This document shows, piece by piece, positions 6,671 through 12,199 of a stretch of 12,199 bases of DNA. Numbering within the stretch: position 1 is the first letter of the stretch; every line of letters starts with the position of its first letter. A program made the translations under genes and the position numbers. The notes under the pieces are model-generated. The model saw nothing but the letters and a program-made list of their open reading frames with translations, was not told the origin of the DNA and did not search any database. This DNA comes from Bacteroidota bacterium (GTDB lineage: Bacteria; Bacteroidota; Bacteroidia; Cytophagales; Cyclobacteriaceae): the NCBI GenBank assembly GCA_023431285.1, contig JAEYXN010000300.1, forward strand, positions 1-12,199, written 5' to 3'.

Positions 6671-8887
6671 ATGGTAATAGACACCGAGCAGGAGAAAAAG
6701 GAGATCATTAGCCGATATCGCAGGTTGCTGCGAAAAGCCAAACCGATCCTCAAAGACGGGGACGCCAAACTAATCAAGAAAGCATTTACGATCTCTCTCC
6801 AGGCACACAAGGACATGCGTCGCAAGTCGGGAGAACCGTTTATATTTCACCCACTTGCAGTGGCCGAGATATGCGTTGAAGAGATTGGGCTTGGTACCAC
6901 TTCTATCGTAGCAGCATTAATGCATGATGTCGTTGAGGACACCGAAATGGAGCTCATCGATATCGAGAAGCTATTTGGAAAGAAGATCACGAAAATCATC
7001 GACGGCCTCACAAAGATCAGAGGCGTTTTTGAATACGGAACATCGCAGCAAGCGGAGAACTTCCGGAAGATGTTGTTCACCCTGTCTGAAGATGTTCGGG
7101 TGATTCTCATCAAACTCGCGGACAGGCTGCACAACATGCGGACTCTCGATAGTATGCCGCGCAATAAACAGCTGAAGGTCGCAAACGAAACGATCTACCT
7201 TTATGCACCCCTCGCGCATCGCCTTGGGTTAAACGCGATCAAAACAGAGCTTGAAGACCTCTACCTTCGTTTCACCGACAGACAGATTTACGACTCGATC
7301 GTAAGAAAGATCGATGCCACAAGGGCTGCAAGAACAAAATTTATCAAGCAGTTCATGGTTCCTATCAACGATGAGCTGGATAAACTGAAGATCGGCTATG
7401 ACATCAAGGGACGGCCGAAATCAATTCACTCCATATGGACTAAGATGCGAAAGCAAAACATTCCATTTGAGGAAGTGTTCGACCTCTTCGCTATCCGCAT
7501 CATTCTGGATTCCCCATACGAAAGCGAAAAAGCTTTGTGCTGGCAGGTATATTCTATAGTAACGGACTTCTATACGCCCAATCCCGACCGGCTCCGCGAC
7601 TGGATCAGTACACCGAAAGCGAATGGTTATGAATCGCTTCACACCACCGTCATGGCAAAGAATGGCCAATGGGTGGAGGTTCAGATTCGTACCAAAAGAA
7701 TGGATGAGATCGCGGAGAAGGGATACGCGGCGCATTGGAAATACAAGGACACGAGTACCACTGCTGAATCTAATCTCGAGAAATGGCTTGCGCGCGTTCG
7801 CGATCTGCTGGAGCAGAATAATCACAGTGCGCTGGATTTTGTCGATGATTTCAGAGGAAACCTTTTCAGTGAAGAAGTATTCGTTTTCACGCCACGCGGA
7901 GAGCTGAAAACGCTACCATATGGAGCGACAGCGCTTGACTTTGCATTCGAGATCCACAGTCAGGTAGGGTCGAAGTGTATTGGAGCGAAAGTGAACAACA
8001 AACTCGTTCCGCTGAATTATGTGCTTAAGAACGGTGACCAGATAGAGATCCTGACCTCAGCGAAGCAAAAACCTCACGAAGACTGGCTGCGCTTTGTCGT
8101 AAGCTCAAAAGCGAAGTCCAGAATCAAGGATGTTCTTAAAGAGGACAAGAAGAAATCTGCCGAAGAAGGGAAAGAGATTATCATGCGCAAGCTTCGCCAG
8201 TTAAAGGAGGATGTAACGCAGCCGCTGCTGGAACAGATGCGCGACTACTTCAAAGCCCCGACGCATTTCGATCTATACTTCCGAGTGGGTGGCGGGTTTA
8301 TTACCACTGCGGATATAAAGAAGTTTATTGAGAATAAACCTGCATCGCCGCTGAAGTCGAGGCCGAATATCCAGGTGGCGGATGCAAGAACAATTGAGCA
8401 GGAGATCACGAAGGTTAAAGGCAGATACGAAGACATTCTTCTGATCGGTGAGGACATGGACGTGGTGGATTACAAACTTGCGAAGTGTTGTACTCCGATC
8501 CCGGGAGATGAAGTGTTTGGCTTTGTGACCGTCAGTGAAGGGATCAAGATACACCGCACGAACTGCCCTAACGCTCCTGAGCTTTTGTCTCATCACGGTA
8601 ACCGGGTGGTAAAAGCGAAATGGACTTCGCAGCATGAGGTAGCATTCCTGACAGGTTTGAAGATCAGGGGAACAGACCGGGTGGGTCTCATCAACGACGT
8701 TTCGAAAATCATTTCTGAAGAACTCAAGGTAAACATGAGTTCCATGTCAATTCATACCGAGAACGGAATCTTCGAAGGAGAAATAATGCTTTACGTTAAC
8801 GATACCAGGCATCTCGAGCAGCTTTTGGAGAAACTGCGAAACGTGGAGGGTGTAGTGAAAGCCAGCCGTTTTGATTCAAAGGAATAG
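6671..8887 (+). CDS. Bifunctional (p)ppGpp synthetase/hydrolase, RelA/SpoT family
   Basis: This long Rel enzyme (738 residues) makes (p)ppGpp from GTP or GDP plus ATP and degrades it, driving the stringent response in the cytosol. The domain order is complete. The HD hydrolase has H60, HDVVED at 85-90 and KLADRLHNMRTL (D151). The synthetase has GRPKSIHS (247-254), FDLFAIRI with D271, GYESLHT (319-325), VEVQIRT with E336, and GYAAHWKYK. TGS spans about 402-462. A Cys-Cys zinc-finger-like segment is at 606-607, and a C-terminal ACT domain spans about 662-734. Both catalytic sites look intact. The RxKD-type motif typical of bifunctional enzymes appears as RLRD (307-310), still basic at the third position, unlike the acidic ExDD of RelA-only enzymes. 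ATG at 6671 follows an AAGG-rich ribosome-binding stretch. It is transcribed divergently from tRNA-Leu. I leave the symbol open because rel, relA and spoT are all used. Confidence 0.95.
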   Translation: MVIDTEQEKKEIISRYRRLLRKAKPILKDGDAKLIKKAFTISLQAHKDMRRKSGEPFIFHPLAVAEICVEEIGLGTTSIVAALMHDVVEDTEMELIDIEKLFGKKITKIIDGLTKIRGVFEYGTSQQAENFRKMLFTLSEDVRVILIKLADRLHNMRTLDSMPRNKQLKVANETIYLYAPLAHRLGLNAIKTELEDLYLRFTDRQIYDSIVRKIDATRAARTKFIKQFMVPINDELDKLKIGYDIKGRPKSIHSIWTKMRKQNIPFEEVFDLFAIRIILDSPYESEKALCWQVYSIVTDFYTPNPDRLRDWISTPKANGYESLHTTVMAKNGQWVEVQIRTKRMDEIAEKGYAAHWKYKDTSTTAESNLEKWLARVRDLLEQNNHSALDFVDDFRGNLFSEEVFVFTPRGELKTLPYGATALDFAFEIHSQVGSKCIGAKVNNKLVPLNYVLKNGDQIEILTSAKQKPHEDWLRFVVSSKAKSRIKDVLKEDKKKSAEEGKEIIMRKLRQLKEDVTQPLLEQMRDYFKAPTHFDLYFRVGGGFITTADIKKFIENKPASPLKSRPNIQVADARTIEQEITKVKGRYEDILLIGEDMDVVDYKLAKCCTPIPGDEVFGFVTVSEGIKIHRTNCPNAPELLSHHGNRVVKAKWTSQHEVAFLTGLKIRGTDRVGLINDVSKIISEELKVNMSSMSIHTENGIFEGEIMLYVNDTRHLEQLLEKLRNVEGVVKASRFDSKE

Positions 8888-8931
8888 AGATGGGGATCTC
8901 CTCTGCAGTGCACGTTCTTTTCTGAAAACGT
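8887..8931 (+). terminator. Weak hairpins after the rel gene
   Basis: GAGAT/ATCTC with loop GGGG (8887-8900) overlaps the rel stop codon, and ACGTT/AACGT (8912-8931) follows. No T-run follows either, so termination between rel and fur is only suggested. The presence of a fur promoter downstream agrees with a boundary here. Confidence 0.3.
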
Positions 8932-8993
8932 CCAATACAGCGAAATTCATTGGTTTTGAACAGAATCGGGCAGACGCATAATTCTGATTTTTA

Positions 8994-9026
8994 TTCGCAT
9001 TTCTCTCAGTCCAGGTGTTATCTTTG
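8994..9026 (+). promoter_or_regulatory. Bacteroidota-type promoter of the Fur-STAS-purA cluster
   Basis: TATCTTTG at 9019-9026 matches TAnnTTTG exactly. TTCG at 8994-8997 sits 21 nt upstream and differs by one base from the -33 TTTG. Transcription would start about 9033, some 10 nt before ATG at 9043. This supports 9043 as the Fur start, because the longer in-frame extension would lie across and upstream of the promoter. Confidence 0.65.
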
Positions 9027-9042
9027 CCTCCGCTCAAAAAAA

Positions 9043-9516
9043 ATGGCATTAAATCCGAAACTATACGACGAAGTAAAAAAGATCTTCACGGCTTACCTTG
9101 AGAACAAGGAGCTCCGTAAGACACCCGAACGCTATGCGATATTAGAGGAGATCTACTCACGCGATGGCCATTTCGACGTGGAGTCACTCTATATAAGCAT
9201 GAAGAATAAGAATTACCGGGTGAGCAGAGCCACAGTCTACAATACGCTTGATCTCCTGGTAGAATGCGATCTCGTCAGTAAGCACCAGTTTGGAAAAAAC
9301 CTTGCGCAATACGAAAAATCGTACGGGTATAAGCAACACGATCACCTGATCTGCACAGAGTGTCACAAGGTAATCGAGTTCTGTGACCCCAGGATCCAGA
9401 ATATACAGAACACCGTTGAGGAAATTCTTCACTTCAACGTGTTACACCATTCCCTGATTCTTTACGCCACCTGTACTCGTGCGAGCTGCGAGAATCGTTC
9501 CACGCCTTCAATTTAA
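9043..9516 (+). CDS. Fur-family metal-dependent transcriptional repressor
   Basis: This 157-residue DNA-binding regulator of the Fur/PerR/Zur family represses target genes when loaded with its metal. The winged-helix part (about 10-88) includes GHFDVESLY at 42-50 and recognition helix SRATVYNTLDLL at 61-72. The metal-binding and dimer part has HDH at 99-101, a CxxC (C104, C107) and a C-terminal C144/C149 pair, which together form the four-Cys structural zinc site, plus His130, His135 and His136. Which metal or oxidant it senses cannot be told from sequence alone. The frame is open further upstream (TTG at 8950), but that extension lacks family similarity and crosses the promoter, so ATG at 9043 is chosen. 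The STAS gene starts 4 nt after the stop, so the genes are almost certainly co-transcribed. Confidence 0.92.
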   Translation: MALNPKLYDEVKKIFTAYLENKELRKTPERYAILEEIYSRDGHFDVESLYISMKNKNYRVSRATVYNTLDLLVECDLVSKHQFGKNLAQYEKSYGYKQHDHLICTECHKVIEFCDPRIQNIQNTVEEILHFNVLHHSLILYATCTRASCENRSTPSI

Positions 9517-9520
9517 TAGT

Positions 9521-9847
9521 ATGAAGTTTAGTCACGAAGTAAAAAACAACAAGCTAATTCTGCGCCTTTCCGGCGACCTTATCGGTGAGGAAAGTGGATC
9601 GTCTGTACTCGAAGTTGTTAGCAACGCAATTCAGCAAAAGGCAATGGTTTGTGTAATCGACATTTCAAATTTGCGCTACATCAACAGTAGTGGAATCGGC
9701 GTTCTCATTACTATCCTGACCAAGTTCAGAAACAAAGGGGGAGAAGTGTTTCTGATGAAGCCATCGGAAACTGTACAGAAGTTGCTCGTGATTACGAAGC
9801 TGAACGCGATCTTTCAGATCGTGCAGTCAGAGGGAGATATTGTTTAA
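9521..9847 (+). CDS. STAS-domain protein, anti-sigma factor antagonist-like
   Basis: This 108-residue single STAS domain resembles SpoIIAA/RsbV, which release a sigma factor or other partner by binding an anti-sigma kinase when unphosphorylated. The core is clear: a strand with KLILRLSGDL near the start, VCVIDISNLRYINSSGIGVL at about 43-62, and a GGEVFLMKPSETVQKLLVITKL segment at 73-94. The phosphorylatable serine of the family corresponds to Ser56. The aspartate normally before it is Asn55 here, which may change phosphorylation or partner choice. No matching kinase or phosphatase gene lies in the window, so its partner is unknown. ATG at 9521 is preferred over a GTG at 9479 inside fur because the domain begins exactly there. 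It sits 4 nt after fur and 26 nt before purA. Confidence 0.88.
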   Translation: MKFSHEVKNNKLILRLSGDLIGEESGSSVLEVVSNAIQQKAMVCVIDISNLRYINSSGIGVLITILTKFRNKGGEVFLMKPSETVQKLLVITKLNAIFQIVQSEGDIV

Positions 9848-9873
9848 TACCTGAATAAAGACTAAAAGAAGAC

Positions 9874-11157
9874 ATGTCAAAGGTTGATGTATTACTGGGC
9901 CTTCAATGGGGTGACGAAGGCAAGGGTAAAATTGTTGATGTCCTTGCACCCAAGTATGACGTGGTAGCGCGATTCCAGGGTGGCCCGAACGCTGGGCATA
10001 CGCTGGAGTTTGATGGGATCAAGCATGTGCTTCATCAGATTCCTTCAGGGATTTTCAGAGAGACTACCCGTAACGTCATCGGTAATGGCGTTGTCCTTGA
10101 TCCTTCTATCTTCAAAGTAGAGATCGATAAGCTCGCCAAATTCAATCTTAACGTAAAACGGAATCTTTTCATTTCAAAGAAGGCAACCTTGATCCTCCCG
10201 ACGCACCGTCTTCTCGATGTAGCGTATGAGAAAGCAAAAGGCGAACAGAAGATCGGATCAACGTTGAAAGGGATCGGGCCTACTTATCAGGATAAGATTG
10301 GCAGACAAGGTTTGCGTGTTGGCGATATTCTTTCAACCAATTTCCAGTCTAAGTTCAAAAAGCTGACAGATATACACTTTAAGATATTAAAGGAACACGA
10401 CATCGAATACAACTGGAATGAGCTTGAGAGTTCATTTATGGATGCGGTGAGTTTCCTGAAGGAGTTTAATCTTATCGAGAGTGAGTACTTTATCAACCAG
10501 GAACTGAAGCTCGGTTCTTCTATTCTGGCTGAGGGAGCGCAGGGCGCGTTATTGGATATCGACTTTGGAAGTTATCCATTCGTCACAAGTTCTAATACTG
10601 TGACGGCGGGTGCGTGTACAGGTCTCGGAGTTGCACCACGAAATATTGGAGAAGTATACGGGATCTTCAAAGCGTATAGTACAAGGGTTGGGAGCGGACC
10701 GTTTCCCACAGAACTGTCGGATGAAGTGGGTGAGTTGATGCGTAAGGAAGGAAATGAATTCGGATCCACTACTGGCCGCGCGCGTCGTTGCGGGTGGCTT
10801 GACCTGCCATCATTGAAATATTCAATCATGATCAACGGAGTAACTCAGTTGTTGATGATGAAGGCGGATGTTCTGAATGTATTTCCGACTATAAAAGTGT
10901 GTACTGCTTACCGTCTGGCTGGTGGGAAGGTGACCGACATGGTTCCTTATGAATTTGTACATGAACCTATTGAGCCTGTTTATACCGACCTGAAAGGATG
11001 GAACGCTCCTTTGAAGGGTAATTCAGAAGAGAATCTTCCTTCTGAGCTTCTTGATTATATTAAATTTCTTGAGACAGAGCTGCAGGTACCGATTACGTTG
11101 GTTTCTACTGGCCCTGATCGCACACAGACTATAAGGAGAGATTTGTCGGTTGTCTGA
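9874..11157 (+). CDS. purA: Adenylosuccinate synthetase
   Basis: PurA joins IMP and aspartate using GTP to give adenylosuccinate, the committed step to AMP. The 427 residues match the usual length. Motifs run in order: GLQWGDEGKGKIVD at 9-22 with catalytic Asp14; GGPNAGHT at 36-43 with His42; NVIGNGVVLDP; GSTLKGIGPTYQDK; EGAQGALLDIDFGSYPFVT; RVGSGPFPTEL; STTGRARRCGW; and the C-terminal STGPDRTQTI. All are intact. The gene lies 26 nt after the STAS gene, so it probably shares the promoter upstream of fur. In other bacteria (p)ppGpp inhibits PurA, which makes its nearness to rel notable, though regulation here is not shown by the sequence. It is followed by about 690 bp without genes that lead into the rRNA operon. 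Confidence 0.97.
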   Translation: MSKVDVLLGLQWGDEGKGKIVDVLAPKYDVVARFQGGPNAGHTLEFDGIKHVLHQIPSGIFRETTRNVIGNGVVLDPSIFKVEIDKLAKFNLNVKRNLFISKKATLILPTHRLLDVAYEKAKGEQKIGSTLKGIGPTYQDKIGRQGLRVGDILSTNFQSKFKKLTDIHFKILKEHDIEYNWNELESSFMDAVSFLKEFNLIESEYFINQELKLGSSILAEGAQGALLDIDFGSYPFVTSSNTVTAGACTGLGVAPRNIGEVYGIFKAYSTRVGSGPFPTELSDEVGELMRKEGNEFGSTTGRARRCGWLDLPSLKYSIMINGVTQLLMMKADVLNVFPTIKVCTAYRLAGGKVTDMVPYEFVHEPIEPVYTDLKGWNAPLKGNSEENLPSELLDYIKFLETELQVPITLVSTGPDRTQTIRRDLSVV

Positions 11158-11312
11158 AAGCATTCTTCCAATTATTTCCTGGAATAGTTGAACTTCCGGT
11201 TAGCTAGGGTGGTTATTATGAGCCTGCCGGTTAATCCGCTTGAGCGTTTGATTGGACGGAGTTGAAAATGATTCGGACTTGACGAAATGTGGATAAATAA
11301 CTTTGGAAAAAG
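11158..11312. other. Gene-free region between purA and the rRNA promoters
   Basis: This stretch has no plausible coding sequence. A small TTCCA/TGGAA inverted repeat about 10 nt after the purA stop (near 11167-11185) is too weak to call a terminator. TAACTTTG at 11298-11305 matches the -7 consensus exactly but lacks a -33 element at proper spacing. From about 11260 the plus strand becomes very G-rich and C-poor. Confidence 0.4.
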
Positions 11313-11343
11313 TTTGGTAAGGTGGTGTTGAGTATTACTTTTG
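11313..11343 (+). promoter_or_regulatory. Upstream rRNA operon promoter (P1)
   Basis: TTTG at 11313-11316 is followed after 19 nt by TACTTTTG at 11336-11343. Both parts fit the Bacteroidota -33 and -7 elements exactly, with allowed spacing. Transcription would start near 11350, about 500 nt before 16S. Confidence 0.6.
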
Positions 11344-11406
11344 AGGCCCTTTTGACGGGAGGTCTGGGGCGGAGGATTTGAGAGGCTGAGTATGATTCTG
11401 AGGTCG

Positions 11407-11464
11407 GGATAAAAAATTTTTTAAACTGATTATTTGGAATAGGCAAACACTCCAATTACCTTTG
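11407..11464 (+). promoter_or_regulatory. Downstream rRNA operon promoter (P2) with AT-rich upstream element
   Basis: TTTG at 11433-11436 and TACCTTTG at 11457-11464 are separated by 20 nt, an exact Bacteroidota promoter. Just upstream, 11410-11424 is a run of A and T residues resembling an UP element, a common feature of strong rRNA promoters. Transcription would begin near 11471, leaving a leader of about 380 nt. This is the best promoter in the window. Confidence 0.75.
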
Positions 11465-11848
11465 CACTCCCAAAACGAAACAGACCGGGTCTCAGGCCTG
11501 GGAAGATGAGAAAAAGGGCGGTCGGAATCGGGAAGCGATGATGACTTGAGGAAAAAATGAAATGGTTTAGAAGCTGAAAGAGTTTAGAACCATCGGTTGT
11601 CGGAGAAGGGCTTTAGGGCCTGGACAGGCAAAACGTTCTTTGAATAATTGATAATTGATAGCGGACCCGCAAGGACTTACTCGATAGAGGGTGGTCTTTG
11701 TGGAAAGACTCCGAGAGGAGTCTGCAATTCTTAAAAAACAAGAATTTATAAGAGTTAAGGACAAATACACATTGAGTTGAGGCTTCGATCTTTCGAAAGA
11801 GGGGTGAAGTAATCTCAGCTGGATCCCGCGAGGGATTTAAGGATTATT
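11465..11848 (+). other. 16S rRNA leader with hairpins and tandem heptamer
   Basis: No gene is seen in this 384-bp stretch. Hairpins visible in the transcript are: ATGGTT/AACCAT (11562-11593); AAGGAC with GTCTTT, one G-U pair (11671-11699); AGACTCC/GGAGTCT with loop GAGA (11706-11723); AATTCTT/AAGAATT (11726-11746); TCTT/AAGA with loop TCGA in the segment before 11800; and ATCCC/GGGAT with loop GCGA (11823-11836), 12 nt before the 16S start. Heptamer TAATTGA is repeated twice at 11645-11658. Bacterial rRNA leaders commonly carry such structures for antitermination and for the processing stem that pairs with the 3' flank of 16S, which is outside the window. Confidence 0.6.
11634..11649 (+). 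promoter_or_regulatory. boxA-like antitermination element in the rRNA leader
   Basis: CGTTCTTTGAATAATT resembles the bacterial boxA (TGCTCTTTAACA type), the NusB/NusE binding site that lets RNA polymerase pass through rRNA operons. It lies about 200 nt before 16S in the expected leader position. The match is partial, at the CTTT core and flanking bases. Confidence 0.5.

Positions 11849-12199
<351 letters not shown>

Noticed and set aside
8950..9042. Upstream extension of the Fur gene from a TTG
   Set aside because: The extra 31 residues have no family similarity and span an exact Bacteroidota promoter. The Fur domain starts normally at ATG 9043.
9479..9520. GTG start for the STAS gene overlapping the end of fur
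   Set aside because: The added 14 residues lie in the fur coding sequence and precede the domain. ATG at 9521 gives a complete STAS domain.
11231..11770. Minus-strand open frames in the rRNA promoter and leader region
   Set aside because: They are short, composition-driven and antisense to promoter and leader elements, with no domain-like content.

Overview
The window comes from a member of the Bacteroidota. Three things support this: a TonB-dependent receptor followed by a DUF4249 lipoprotein; several promoters matching the Bacteroidota sigma consensus (TTTG, 19-21 nt, TAnnTTTG); and the 5' part of a Bacteroidota-like 16S rRNA gene at the right edge. The 16S and lipoprotein style lean towards Cytophagales or a relative, but the 16S fragment is too short for me to be firm.

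Layout. (1) Positions 1-1707 (+) hold the C-terminal part of a TonB-dependent outer-membrane receptor and, 15 nt later, a DUF4249 lipoprotein, a typical nutrient-uptake pair. (2) Positions 1939-2535 (+) encode an unrecognised small lipoprotein with a six-cysteine core and its own consensus promoter. (3) A strong inverted repeat at 2587-2627 separates it from the convergent minus-strand protein quality-control block: trigger factor (tig), clpP and clpX in transcription order. Terminators follow tig and clpP. Upstream of tig on the same strand is tRNA-Leu(UAG). (4) From 6671 the plus strand carries a bifunctional RelA/SpoT-type (p)ppGpp enzyme, then a tight cluster of a Fur-family regulator, a small STAS protein and purA. 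(5) After purA, about 690 bp lack genes. They hold two Bacteroidota-type promoters in tandem, a boxA-like element and several hairpins, and lead into 16S rRNA, which is cut off by the window end.

How the genes work together. The tig-clpP-clpX block covers co-translational folding and ATP-dependent proteolysis. The rel-fur-STAS-purA block joins the stringent response, metal-dependent regulation, a possible partner-switching protein and the committed step of AMP synthesis. It lies next to an rRNA operon, the class of genes most affected by growth-rate control. This is largely a conserved core region. I see no CRISPR array, transposase, phage gene, toxin-antitoxin pair or obvious defence system.

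The least ordinary points are: a TTG start for trigger factor with no alternative in frame; the tRNA-hairpin-tig arrangement without a visible tig promoter; the cysteine-patterned lipoprotein; the STAS gene between fur and purA; the GC-rich foldable leader of clpX; and the tandem rRNA promoters with a structured leader. None of these proves a new system.
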